Source of the DNA: Cryptomeria japonica
Taxonomy: Eukaryota; Streptophyta; Pinopsida; Cupressales; Cupressaceae
Reading direction: 5' to 3'
NCBI RefSeq assembly: GCF_030272615.1
Contig: NC_081413.1
Coordinates: forward strand, 102,630,239 to 102,694,238
DNA: 64,000 nt
Shown: positions 24,514 to 36,981 of the stretch, piece by piece
Layout of the letters: every line of letters starts with the position of its first letter
How positions within the stretch are numbered: the first letter of the stretch is position 1
Position numbers and translations under genes: made by a program
The notes under the pieces: generated by a model
Told to the model about the DNA's origin: nothing
The model's database searches: none
The model's input: only the letters and a program-made list of their open reading frames with translations

Positions 24514-26250
24514 ATAGAAAATTCCCAAACTTTTATCCCTAACATGGATACTAGAGTGCTTATGTCTATCAACCCAAGGAAAGACATCCCTAGGTTCATT
24601 GGGATTAATTTAGATGATGAGCCCCTTTCTTGTATCATTGAAGTTCTTGGTGGTACCAATTTTTTCTTTTTGTGCAGATGGGAAGGGTATATTGATAAGA
24701 AGTTTCCTCTCCTTGCTAAAAGGATTTAGACTACCAAACTTTGGACTTTGGTAATGCAGGGGCAGTTGTTTAGAGCCCTAATAAAGTGCAAGGGATAATT
24801 CTTGAGCAACTCAATTTTCTAAAGGACGTTGTGCAAGCCACAACCATTTCCTTGACCCTTGTTCTCCCCATGTTGGATAATCCTCTAATTTTGGGGAGGT
24901 TTAATGTAGACCCCCCCACTCTACTATCTCTATCTTATTGTCTAAAATTAGGGAGACTAAGAAGGTGAATTGTGACCAATTTTTTCTCCCTTGGGTTCAT
25001 AAGGCCATAAGGAAGAATTCTCAGTAATTGGCCCTAGAAAGTATTGGGAAGAATGTGGTTACTAAGATGGATGTGGTTTTTGTTTCCAATGACTCTCAAA
25101 TTGCCATTCTTTCTCTCCCTTTGGATAATTTGTCTCTCAACCTATGTTGTCTATAGTTAGTGGGAATGAAAGTAGTAATTTTTTCCTTGTTAAGTCTATA
25201 GTAAAGGATATCAAGAGCAAGAGCCTCTCTATTAATAGGTTGAACAAGATAGACAATCTAGTTAACCCCAAGGGGAGAACCCATGCTCTATAATTATCTA
25301 ATAAGATTAGTGTCCTAAAGAATTCTCTCATTGAGATGCCTCTAGTTGTTGAAGAATGCCTCTCTATTATTGGGAAGAATGCGGTTACTAAGATTATTGG
25401 GAAGAATGCGGTTACTAAGATGGATGTGGTTTTTGTGTCCAATGACTCTCAAATTGCCATTCTTTCTCTCCCTTTGGATAATGTTGTCTCTCAACCTACG
25501 TTGTCTATAGTTAGTGGGAATGAAAGTGGTAATTTTTCCCTTGTTAAGTCTATAGTAAAGGATATCAAGAGCAAGAGCCTCTCTATTAATAGGTTGAACA
25601 ATACAAACACTCTAGTTAACCCCAAGGGGAGAACCCATGCTCTAGAATTATCTAATAAGATTAGTGTCCTAAAGAATTCTCTCATTGAGATGCCTCTAGT
25701 TGTTGAGAATGAAATTTAGCTTGAACCTTCATTAGAAGTTTCAAAACCCTCCCTCCTTAAGGAGAGCTAGATGTCCTCTCCTAGTCAACCTGTTAATAGA
25801 ATGGATCATGGTGTTGATATCCAATGCTCTGGAATTCCAAATTATATTCACCCCTCCTTGGCCAAGGTGGAGGTGTCCAAGGATGAGGCCTTCTTTGAAA
25901 TTATCACCATTAATACCCTTATCAGTCACGAGGCTTCTAATGAAGTCAATGACCTAGCAATTGTACCCTATGATAATACCTGTGTGGACTTGGTAGAATC
26001 AGACTAGGACACTAAGTATAAGGCTAATGATAATCTTACTAGAGGAGAAACTTCCAGGCTAGAGAATCAACAAGGCTAGTAGAAAAATAAATTGTGATGT
26101 GCTTATGTTGGCTGGGAACAAGCTATTCACTAAGATGAAGAGAAAGAGAGCAAGACCTAAAAGAAAGAGTTGCCCTTTGCCTAAGAGTAAGGATAACAAC
26201 AAAGAGCTCCCTAAATGTTTTGACTGCTTCCAAGATACCATGGATACTTC
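24514..26250 (+). pseudogene. LINE-A ORF1, main and C-terminal blocks
   Basis: Resumes ORF1 with FIPNMDTRVLMSINP and PRFIGINLDDEPLSCIIEV, then a low-complexity C-terminal region with several stops and frame changes. It contains a tandem duplication: about 25043-25368 is repeated at 25396-25715, and a 27-bp unit is repeated perfectly at 25366-25392 and 25393-25419. No zinc knuckle is visible. The gene is dead. Confidence 0.65.
25043..25715 (+). repeat. Tandem duplication in LINE-A ORF1
   Basis: Two near-identical copies of about 325-350 bp with a perfect 27-bp doublet at the junction. The copies differ at only scattered positions, so the duplication is younger than the stops they share. Confidence 0.85.
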
Positions 26251-26264
26251 TAATTAATATGGAA

Positions 26265-26422
26265 TATGGAGAAAAAATGTATTTTATGGAATGCTAGGGG
26301 ACTTCAATCCCCCAAAAAAAAATATGTGGTGAAGATATTCTTGAATTAACATAGACAAATTGATATTGTTCTTTTGAAAGAGGTAAAGGCCATTAACTTT
26401 ACCTTGAATGTTAATTTCATAT
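26265..26422 (+). pseudogene. LINE-A ORF2 start: endonuclease N-terminus
   Basis: ATG at 26265 opens MEKKCILWNARGLQSPKKK, the usual start of a plant LINE apurinic-type endonuclease, with the WNxRGL asparagine. LLKEVK about 35 residues on carries the catalytic Glu of the LLQETK box. One TAA interrupts it. Cop3 insertion cuts it at 26422 and the domain resumes at 42581. Confidence 0.8.
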
Positions 26423-27652
26423 TGTTAATTCTATGAGGATACGGTTAATATTGAGAGGGGAGGGGGGGTTGAATTAGTATTAATACCAATTTCAAACATT
26501 AAACCCAAATCAAACTTACAAAAAATCCATCTTCATTTACCACATATGCTAACTCATTAAACAATATCGGTAATCAATGATAAGTCTCTGATAAACATCT
26601 ATAACTAGTGTATTAACAAATAATGAATAAACTAAAGATAATCAATAACATCACATGAAAATAATTCCACACATGAACACCATATTTTTGACGTGGAAAC
26701 CCAAATAGGGAAAAAAATCACAGTGGGAGTTAGTACCCACAAAGATTTGTACTCTTTTGAAGTACTCCCTGTTAAGAACTTACAATATACCCTCTTAGGA
26801 GCAGACTCTGTTAGGAGTCACCCGGTTAAGGGATTTGGATGTGCAACCTGGTTAGGAGCTTAATGAACCATTAGGCTCAACCTCGTGAGAGGAATTACCA
26901 CTCTTTTTGAGAGCTACCCTATTAGGGGATTTACAAGATTAAGGCATGTCAGGACCTACCCGATAAAGGGATTTAATCTGCTGCAAATGTTAGGAAACAA
27001 TAGTGAAAAAGTGATCTGTTACTTGCACTTCTCAGCTTGCTAAATCAGATCTAGTTATGCTCCACTATCTGCAACTCATAGGTAGATCTCATTCTTCTCT
27101 GGTATGGCTTTGCACTCTTCTCTAAGACAATCGATGCAATGAACATCAACTAAGCCAACATAAATAATGCTTTCCACTAGGTCGACCACTAAACCCTAAA
27201 TTACATCATAGATCATCACATATCTTTACAACACATTACAGATCATCATATGAGTCATTACAATCAATTACAAATCAATATCAGTCGTTGAATGATCATA
27301 AGTCATCACAACAAGTGGATCTGGTACACAGTCAAACCCTTAGCTCATTTCACTAAGCACTTTGCACATTCCCAATAAATTCACTCTTCGAACGCACCAA
27401 AACATCTTTCAAAAAATTCACATGGTTTGTGCCACGTTATCATCAACATGTAGACTTGGCATCGATCACTGCCATACCAAAAATCATTACCGGTTTTATG
27501 ATTTCTTCACCAGTTCTAAAACCTTGGCAAAACTTCATCAGAAATTAGAAACATGCCTTCCGATAGTCATCATAACATGCGGTTTCAGACAGATACTCAT
27601 TATCATAATAAAAGCTTACATTCCAAACCGCAAATCACTAATCATCACCAAT

Positions 27653-27657
27653 CATCC
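27653..27657. repeat. Gypsy target-site duplication, left
   Basis: CATCC here and at 36243-36247. The Cop3 LTR copy near 42287 has one uninterrupted CATCCACTTC, confirming the empty site. Confidence 0.95.
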
Positions 27658-29271
27658 TGTAGCGTCATAAATTGTACGCACTTGCTAGGGTGGTACAATT
27701 TCACACCTAGTTTAGCACCCGCCTTGGCGCATCTTGCATTTTGCATTGCATTTCCCCTTTAGCACTTAATTAATTAAATTAATTAGGTCTAAGGTTCTAT
27801 TTTATCATCTCCCATATCATAAAGTTGGGCCCTTTTCATTTTATTCTTCCAATACATCATTTAATCAAAAACCCTAATTAGGTCCTATTTTGAACTTGGG
27901 GGCTTGATTTCGGGGGTCAAAACATCTCGAAATCACCTGTAACTTCGGGATTCGCTCTAAAATCATCATATCCGACGGCCCTGAAAATTTGGTGAAAAGT
28001 TGTCGGGACCATGGCACCCGGAGTGCACATGGTCCCGGACATTTTTCCTGAAATTTTAGGAGTGCGATCCAATCATAAAATAAAGCTTAACCCCAAGAAA
28101 TTGGCGGGAGATTCAATCTCTAGGTCAGCCAAAAGTTGAAATTAAGACCTAGGGTTTCATATATAAAAGCTCTCTTTCTTCATTTGAAAGGGGGGGAATT
28201 TTGGCTTTCAAGGGCCTTCTAGGCAGTGAAAGAGCAGATCTTTGAAGACTTCAACAACATTCAACATCCATCCATCAAGCATTCATCAATTTCATTTAGG
28301 GCTTTGAAGACATTGAAGAGCAATAGGGGATCACCGATTGAAGATTGGCTTGTACCCCTCCCTTGGGGTTGGGTATGATTTCATGTTGTTTTCATGTCTT
28401 TGCATAAGCCTCATTATATCACTTGTATTCATGCTTTAGATCTCTTTACATCTTGATTTGGAGCATTTACATTATCATTTGCAAGCAATTAGGGTTTACT
28501 TTCTAGGTTGCTCTAGTTTGCTTACTTGCATTTTAGGATCTTGCACACACACAAGGTCTGCACACACACTACTTTTACAATACAACTTGGCTATTCATGG
28601 AGGTGGAAATCACCAAAGCGGGGGTTTGACTAAGGCAAAACCCTATATAGCCGCCCACCACACCTTTTCAGATATAAGTGCAGGTTTCGGGACTCGGACG
28701 CCGCCGCAAGTTGCAGATCTGACGGAAGCAGACTGAGACAGAACTTCACACCAAATTCCAGCCCAGAAAGCTAGGACAGGGGCGTGGGGTGCCCTGGTCC
28801 TACCAGGACAGGGGCGCTGGGCGCCCTGGTCCTTCTGTCAGACAGCATTTTCAGCATTTTGACAGTTTTCAGGTTGCAAAACAGCAGTTTCCAGAGCAAT
28901 TTCAGGGGCAGAATCAGGACAGTGGCGCCCGTGCCCCCGTCCCGAATATTTTCATTCATATTTTAACATCGGGTACGCATTTACATTCTTATCTTGTCCT
29001 TGTGTTTACAGCTTTCCATTATTCAAGTTCAATTCTGCAATCTTGTTATTAGTTCATACTTGCACTTTGGGGTTAGGGATTGAACTTGCATCATTTTATC
29101 TATCATTTGCAACAAAGGAATAGAAATCCTAATAGGTAGCCCATGGCTCTCTCTTCCACAAAAAGAAGTAGCCAATTGTGTGATACCTCTAGGCTCTTTC
29201 GTATTCCACAAATGTGTGATTGAAAGTGAGATTAGGGCATGTTTGCTTAGTGTCACTTTTTCCCCCACACA
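27658..29271 (+). repeat. Gypsy (Tat/Ogre-like) 5' LTR
   Basis: A 1,614-bp LTR starting tgtagcgtcataaattg and ending cccccacaca. The 3' copy is at 34598-36242. A TATA box (atatataaaag, 28159-28169) would start transcription about 30 bp downstream. Near 28773-28833 are two copies of a roughly 29-bp GC-rich unit; the 3' LTR has three. Copies differ mainly by transitions, so the element is fairly young. Confidence 0.95.
28159..28169 (+). promoter_or_regulatory. LTR TATA box
   Basis: atatataaaag in a region free of coding text, upstream of a pyrimidine-rich start region. An identical box lies at about 35099-35109 in the 3' LTR. Confidence 0.6.
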
Positions 29272-29274
29272 TTT

Positions 29275-29290
29275 TGGTGAACCCAACGTG
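29275..29290 (+). promoter_or_regulatory. Gypsy primer-binding site
   Basis: tggtgaacccaacgtg follows the 5' LTR after three bases. It starts with the required TGG but is not the initiator-Met type; I do not assign a tRNA. Confidence 0.75.
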
Positions 29291-29597
29291 AACTCCAATC
29301 TTCTCTAATTCTGATTTATGTTTTCAAATTTGAGTGTTTATGCTATTTACAAGTTTTAATTTCTTGCAAGATTCAAAAATTTAGAGGAAATTTTTGCTAA
29401 AACCCTAATTTTTCAATTCAAAGTTGAACTTGTGGATAGCTTAATTGGGATCAATAATTTCAAATCTGATTTAGGAACTCATTTGAATCATAAATTTAAT
29501 TTTCTAAATCTACATTCTAAGTGCTTGCATTGGTTAAAATTAAACATTTCCTTCTATTTTTGCATGTGTTATCATTTGAAAGAGGAAAATTGTTGTC

Positions 29598-32500
29598 ATG
29601 ATGCATTCATTTCGTAGATGTGATAGTGGGTTAGCTTCCCTTGTTTCAATTTTTCCTTCTCCTAAAGAACCTCCCCCCATCTATAACAACATTTTAGTGC
29701 CTAAAAGAGTTTCTACCAATCCCTTTGAGACTCTCCCATGCTCTGAGGATGAAGACTTTAAGAGTGATCTTGACAATTCTCCTAAAATGTGCCCTTCCTA
29801 TTTAGCTATCCTAGAGGAAGAGAATGATATCATAAACACCTTTCTTAATTTTACTTCACCTTCCCTACATGATGCCTCTCTAAGTGAAAAGGTATTGTTG
29901 GACATTGACTTATTTTCTCCTAAAGTTGGTCCTTCCAATGGGGGCATGTTAGTGCAACAAGAGGTTAAGAACACTTCTTTCAAAGATCTCCTTCCTAAGC
30001 ATGAATCTTTGGAGAAATATGTTCATGTTCCTCCTAAAAAACACTCCCTTCATGAGGATCCTTTTGTGCAAGAAGATGACATTATCCCTACATTTCCTAG
30101 TGATGGCATCTCCTTTTCCAACAAAATTCCCACTAGAGATGATGAATTAATGATAAATGTTTACCCTTCTCCTAAAGTTTGTCTTACCCAAAAGCATCCC
30201 TTAGAGAAAGAAGATGAAATAATAAGCAATTTCCTTAATTCTCTCTCCCCTAAAGATCACATTGAACATATTTTGAGGAAAGAGGATGAGTTTAACACAT
30301 CTATTGATTCTCTCCCTCCTAAGGATGAGGAATTAATAAACAATGTTATCTCCTCTCCCGAAATTGACAATACTTCAAACATTCCTTTCAACAACTTCAC
30401 TATTTGGGATGAACCATTAGAAGAAGGTGTAGATTATTCTCTCTCCCATGAGAGAACCCTAGCCAAAGGGGATGAAATCAAGATTGAAAAGTCCCTTGAT
30501 AGTTTCTCACCTTCCTTGAATCTCAATTATTCTCCCTCTCCTCAACTTGGTTCTACTCATAAGGATACCCTAGTTCAAAGCAAGATGGTTAACATCTCTT
30601 TCAAAGATCTCCCTCTCAAAAGCGAGACTTTAGAGAGTAATTTTGATCCTTCTCCTAGAGAGTTTATTCCCCATGTAGATCCTTTGATGATAAAGGATGA
30701 TATGACCTTTCCTAGTATTACTCTTCCTACTAGAACATCAATGCCTACCCCTTGTCTCTCTCCTAGAATTGATTTAATCCATGATAAGATTTTAGTGCAA
30801 GAGAAGACTATCAATAATTCTTCCAACACTTTTGTTCTTTCCTCTAAACCATCCTCAATCAATTTGATACATGTGAGTGAAAAACCTAACAAACCTCTCT
30901 TCACTATCCAAGGTGCTTGTCCTTCTCAAAATTCTCAACCTTTAAATAAGCCTATCTTAGTGGTTCAAGGTGGTTATGCTAATGATTCTTTTTGCACTCC
31001 TAAGAAACCTATTATTACTGTGCAAGGAGGTTATTCTACTAAGAGCCCTTATGAGTATGCTAAGCAACTGACTAGAGAGAGTTATCATGCGGTTGCTCAT
31101 ACCTATAACACAAGAAACAATAGGCAACCTAATCCTCCTCCAGTTATCCCAACTTCAGTTCCTCCTTCCCAACCTATTCTTCCTCAAGCTCCTCGTATTT
31201 CACAAATGCTTAGTAAGGACTATGATCTCATAGAACAACTTAAAACTACTCCTGCTAAGATATCCCTTTGGGATTTGATTCAAACTTCTTCCGCTCATCA
31301 TGGAATGTTACAAGATGCCTTGAAAGATTTGAATGTTCCTCCACCTCATACATCTAGTAATATAGTGTCTTTGGTTAACTCTGTGATGAATCCTAAAGCT
31401 CAAATTGTATTTACTCAAGATAAGTTGCCTACTAGTGAAATTCAACATCAATATGATCCCTTGATGATTGTGGTTATCATAAATGACACTGCTATAAGAC
31501 GAACACTGGTAGATAATGGTTCTGGCCTTAATGTGTGTAGCATTAATCTATTGCATAAGATGAATGTGGATACATCCCTTATTGAGCCTGACTCTCGTCC
31601 CATTCGAGGCTTTGATAATGTGGCTAAGTCTTCATTAGGTATTATCACCTTACCCATCACAGTGGGACCTGTTACTTTGCCTACTCCTATCCATGTTATG
31701 TCAGGAAATCTAACATACAACTTGTTATTAGGGAGACCTTGGATTCACAGTATGCAAGCTGTCCCCTCTACATTGCATAGACAAGTTAAATTTATTTATA
31801 ACAATAAGACATATACCTTGATAGGTGACACTAATCTCCAAGCTTGTTTGTAAACATCTAAGCCTTCCTCTTCTAGTGATGACTCTTTAAACAAGATACC
31901 TATGGATGAATCATCACCCTCTGATAATAAAAATTCTTTGGATGAGTCTGAAGTTCCTGAAGAAGATTCTTCTCAACTTGAATCTACACATGAAAAGGCT
32001 TTTGATCCTGAGAAGGTTCTCACAGAAGATGATTGGGGATCTCTTGATTTCAATCCCACCTTTGTAGGTGAGTATAGGGTTCCTCCTAGAGAGCTTAAAG
32101 TTAAAAAGAAGGAAGAAACTAGAGATCAATCAGTCTTACCTAAACCTATGAGCAATAATTTTGTGGCCGCTTCTCAAACTTCTTCTCCTCACACCTCTAA
32201 TTCTGAAGAATTTGATTCTTTGTCTTATGAAAAACCACCTTTTCTTTCTGAAATGGCTAATCATTATGGTCGTGGTTTTCATATTTTGGCTAAGAGTGGC
32301 TATAGTGGAAACGGTTGTGGCGCAAATGAGCAAGGAATTAAAGTTCCTTTAGAACATAACATGCATGAATATTCATGTGGACTTGGATATAATCTTTCTA
32401 AGCCCACCAAAGCATCTAAAAGACCATCTCTCAATGTGAATGCTATATTTAGTAGTGATGATGATCTCACTTCAACTAAATCATCTTCTACTTCTATCAA

Positions 32501-32729
32501 CTCTCATTCCCCTCATAAGGAAATCTTGGCGATGAACAAATCTCTTTATGAATCCCCTCAAATTTCTAAATCCACTTATGAATCTTTATCTCCTATTCAT
32601 CATAAAGTCCTTTCCTCCAGGGATAAGGCTCTAATAGATTACACTCATCCCTCTTCTAAGATTTCTTGTGACTTTTCTTCTTCAATTTTTTATCATTTTA
32701 TACATGTTTTTAATCTCACTTATAATTGA
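29598..32729 (+). pseudogene. Gypsy gag-pro-like polyprotein with retropepsin and G-patch, one in-frame stop
   Basis: One frame of about 1,044 codons, broken only by TAA at 31851. Residues 1-500 are low-complexity Ser/Pro/Asp text with repeated 'SPK/LPPKDE' blocks, unlike a normal capsid. Residues ~610-750 are a retropepsin-like domain: YDPLMIVVIIND, then LVDNGSGLNVCS in place of the DTG/DSG active site, then LLLGRPWIHSMQAVPSTLH, text typical of Tat/Ogre-lineage Ty3/gypsy elements. After the stop, residues ~895-930 form a G-patch (GYSGNGCGANEQGI ... CGLGYN), known from the same elements and some retroviral proteases. No reverse transcriptase, RNase H or integrase follows. The Asn in DNGSG is common in this lineage, so activity cannot be judged. 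The TAA may be CAA mutated, or a readthrough site. Confidence 0.8.
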
Positions 32730-34579
32730 GCATTTAGCATGTCATATTCAAATACCTCATTCAATCTATCATGTCTTTAAATAACATTAATGGCTATTAT
32801 GTTGCTCATCATTATGTGACATTGGTAGCTCATTTACTGGGGGCTCATTGTCATTCATGATGGTACAATTTCAAGTGCAATCATATTTTTGAAGCAACAT
32901 AATAGCCTAATTTTTCTATGTTATCTCTTGTTCCTATGGGGTAATAATGTGGAAATATTGATCATCTTTTCTTTAGAATCCTCTTTTCCTAGATATGGGA
33001 GAAGATGTGTATTCTCTTTCTTATCCTACCCACTTCTTGTGAGGAGCATTTTACATACACTAATGTCTTGCAATTTGCTTATGTCTAGATCTCTCCCTAG
33101 AAGATTGTGTAAGTCCTTCTCATTATCCTTATCCTTGGGAGGAAATGATCTTTCCTTATTTTTATCTAAGGATCCACTTTTTCCTATTTCGTGGATGGTG
33201 TGAACTTTATTACTTGATGTTATTCCTTGTATGCATTTGTTGTTGTTTGTTCAAGGATTCTCTCTTACAAGAGGTGTAAGTCCTTGACTACAACCTCTTT
33301 TGCACTTGGTAAAATACATCCATAATGAATTCACTCTCTCAATTAGGTTAAAAAGAGCATCATCCTTCATTAAGAATCACTTTCACCTCGCAAAAGAAGG
33401 AAGTATTGCATTCTTATTCTCTTCTTTGTCTTATTCTAGAAGATGTTATATTTGTCTAAGACAATTCCTCTCGGGGATAGGTGTCTTTTGTACAAAGATC
33501 TCTTCTCCCCTAAGGATCTCCTTTACACATACTACAAGATATCCCTTTTCAACTATCTTATCCTTGCTTAAAGAGTGCAAAACTCTCTTGCTTGGATCTA
33601 TGACATTGTTGCATTTTTGGGGTATCTTCTTTTGTGATGAAGGTAGGTATCCTTGTTCTACTTTACTTATGACATAAACATTACACTTTTTGAGAAATGG
33701 GTCATTCTCGGAACCAGAGCACAGACTCTTAGAGCGAGATGTCTCCATTTTTTTTCTTTTATGCAAGGTGATTATTCTCGGAACCAGAGCACAGACTCTT
33801 AGAGCAAGATGTCACACTTTTGTACTATACATATATAGGTTGTAGCATACTCAGGCATAGACTCCTATGAGGTGCTTCTAACCTCACTTACACACACATG
33901 CACGAGGTTGAGTGGAACTAGCGGCATAAGGCTAGACTTTCTCACTCTCCTCCCTTACATGGATCACCTAGACAGACTCTAGGGGCTAGTTTTCCATGTC
34001 CTTTTTCCCATGGATCACCTAGACAAGATCTAGGGGCAAGAAGTCCATGTTTTCTCTCTCATTATTCTTCTCATGGATCACCAATGTGTGTATTCATTCT
34101 TTTTTTCCCTTTCTTTTCTTCTCTTTGCATTTTGCTTCCATTTACATCCTTCATCTTGTGTTAGAGAACTCTCAAAATCCTCACACTCTTTGTTGTGTCG
34201 GAATTGAGATTTAGTCCTCTTTCTTACCAAATGATTCTCCATTAGTTTTTGATCTCATATCAAATCTTCTTGTGAGCATTTGTCATCAATATTCTTTAAC
34301 AATTTGAAGTGGTAAACATGATACCCTGTTTCAACTCACTAAAATTAGCAAGCCGAAATAGGGGTGGGCATATAGCTACCCTCGAATTTTCATCACCTTC
34401 CTTAGTAAGAATTAGGTGATTTTGTGATCTAACGTGTGTTTTGTAGGGTGCGGTTCCTAACTGTGTACTGCAGATACCGCTGGGGGCTTCGTTCGACAGA
34501 CTTCTGGATATATCCTTTTTCAAATAATGTTTACTTTTCTGTACTTTAGCTTGCATATGCACGTAGTGTTCATATGACC
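32730..34579 (+). other. Gypsy 3' untranslated region with tandem repeats
   Basis: No pol domain can be read on either strand. A 40-bp unit (33704-33743) repeats at 33774-33813. A ~51-bp unit starting atggatcacctagaca repeats at 33959 and 34010, with a partial third copy at 34073. Minisatellites in this position are known in Tat/Ogre elements. Confidence 0.75.
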
Positions 34580-34597
34580 GCTAAAGTGGGGGCTAAA
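34580..34597 (+). promoter_or_regulatory. Gypsy polypurine tract
   Basis: gctaaagtgggggctaaa immediately precedes the 3' LTR TG at 34598. Confidence 0.8.
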
Positions 34598-36242
34598 TGT
34601 AGCGTCGTAAATTGTACGCACTTGCTAGGGTGGTACAATTTCACACCTAGTTTAGCACCCGCCTTGGCGCATCTTGCATTTTGCATTGCATTTCCCCTTT
34701 AGCACTTAATTAATTAAATTAATTAGGTCTAAGGTTCTATTTTATCATCTCCCATATCATAAAGTTGGGCCCTTTTCATTTTATTCTTCCAATACATCAT
34801 TTAATCAAAAACCCTAATTAGGTCCTATTTTGAACTTGGGGGCTTGATTTCGGGGGTCAAAACATCTCGAAATCACCTGTAACTTCAGGATTCGCTCTAA
34901 AATCATCATATCCGACGGCCCTGAAAATTTGGTGAAAAGTTGTCGGGACCATGGCGCCCGGAGTGCACATGGTCCTAGACATTTTTCCCGAAATTTTAGG
35001 AGCGCGATCCAATCATAAAATAAAGCTTAACCCCAAGAAATTGGCGAGAGATTCAATCTCTAGGTCGGCCAAAAGTTGAAATTAAGACCTAGGGTTTCAT
35101 ATATAAAAGCTCTCTTTCTTCATTTGAAAGGGGGGGAATTTTGGCTTTCAAGGCCTTCTAGGCAGCGAAAGAGCAAATCTTTGAAGACTTCAACAACATT
35201 CAACATCCATCCATCAAGCATTCATCAATTTCATTTAGGGCTTTGAAGACATTGAAGAGCAATAGGGGATCACCGATTGAAGATTGGCTTGTACCCCTCC
35301 CTTGGGGTTGGGTATGATTTCATGTTGTTTTCATGTCTTTGCATAAGCCTCATTATATCACTTGTATTCATGCTTTAGATCTCTTTACATCTTGATTTGG
35401 AGCATTTACATTATCATTTGCAAGCAATTAGGGTTTACTTTCTAGGTTGCTCTAGTTTGCTTACTTGCATTTTAGGATCTTGCACACACACAAGGTCTGC
35501 ACACACACTACTTTTACAATACAACTTGGCTATTCATGGAGGTGGAAATCACCAAAGCGGGGGTTTGACTAAGGCAAAACCCTATATAGCCACCCACCAC
35601 ACCTTTTCAGATATAAGTGCAGGTTTCGGGACTCGGACGACGCCGCAAGTTGCAGATCCGACGGAAGCAGACTGAGACAGAACTTCACACCAAATTCCAG
35701 CCCAGAAAGCTAGGACAGGGGTGTGGGGTGCCCTAGTCCTACCAGGACAGGGGCGCTGGGCACCTTGGTCCCTAGGACAGGGGCGCTAGGCGCCCTGGTC
35801 CTTCTGTCAGACAGCATTTTCAGCATTTTTGACAGCTTTTCAGGTTGCAAAACAGCAGTTTCCAGAGCAATTTCAGGGGCAGAATCAGGACAGTGGCGCC
35901 CGTGCCCCCGTCCCGAACATTTTCATTCATATTTTAACACCGGGTACGCATTTACATTCTTATCTTGTCCTTGTGTTTACAGCTTTCCATTATTCAAGTT
36001 CAATTCTACAATCTTGTTATTTGTTCATACTTGCACTTTGGGGTTAGGGATTGAACTTGCATCATTTTATCTATCATTTGCAACAAAGGAATAGAAATCC
36101 TAATAGGTAGCCCGTGGCTCTCTCTTCCACAAAAAGAAGTAGCCAATTGTGTGATACCTCTAGGCTCTTTCGTATTCCACAAATGTGTGATTGAAAGTGA
36201 GATTAGGGCATGTTTGCTTAGTGTCACTTTTTCCCCCACACA
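34598..36242 (+). repeat. Gypsy 3' LTR
   Basis: 1,645 bp, starting tgtagcgtcgtaaattg and ending cccccacaca, followed by the CATCC duplication. It is longer than the 5' copy mainly because it has three copies (35712-35802) of the GC-rich unit instead of two. Confidence 0.95.
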
Positions 36243-36981
36243 CATCCACTTCAAGTAAAACATCTTTGCATATATCAGTTAAAGTCCTATTTCATAGTCT
36301 TCTGTATATTGCCGGTAAACCCTATCTTCGATAGACTAAGTCACTTAGATGACAAACCAAACATCAAATAACATCATTAATCATCAGTTGCCATCAATGA
36401 AAATATAAATAACTGATCAAGTCATCTAATCATAAAATCTCAATCTCTTCATCATAAATAGTCTTCTATCCTCTACCAGTTCAGTCATTAGTCTTTAACT
36501 GCATCACCTCATCTGCATCAGTTATGCCAATCATGCAAACATTCTCCCCCTTTAGCATTGATGGCAACACCAATTAAATATAGCAATCAAATTGCAACAC
36601 CATCACTGCTACTTGCTGCCAGTATCATATCATCTGCCGGTCTCCTACTTTTGTCTTCTCCCCCTAAACCAATACTTCACCAATTTCTCTGATCCTTTTC
36701 TTCTCTCAAATCTGATCTTGTTCTCCCAAATTTGATCTTGTTCTTCTCCCCCTTTGACAACAATTCCAAAGGTGTATGTGCATAACTGATTTTCTTTACT
36801 ACTGCTTCTGTCATCATCATCTCTGCTAACCAAATAAAAATCATTATATCTAATCATTATATTAGATCATTAAATCAGAACTTTATATCCGAGCTGCCCC
36901 CCCTATGAAGTAGCTTGCACCTCATTAATCCTTAATGAAGAATAAACATTAGATCCATAGGATTGATGCATCTCCATCATT

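Larger units (their letters stand above)
26423..36541 (-). repeat. Cop3 3' LTR, split by gypsy element
   Basis: Plus coordinates 26423-27657 and 36248-36541 together make about 1,529 bp, matching the 1,546-bp copy at 41035-42580. Between them lies the gypsy element with its CATCC duplication. Plus-strand start is tgttaattctatgagg and end is tcatgcaaaca, i.e. TG..CA. The next bases, ttctccccctttagc, are the inverted polypurine tract. Confidence 0.92.

Noticed and set aside
28458-29052. Short frames repeated at 35397-36094
   Set aside because: They are the two LTR copies of the gypsy element and are not genes.
29598-31853. A 751-codon host gene
   Set aside because: It lies between paired LTRs and carries a retropepsin-like domain; it is a retrotransposon polyprotein.
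33704-34082. CRISPR-like array
   Set aside because: Only two or three imperfect direct units, no regular spacers, and a eukaryotic context.
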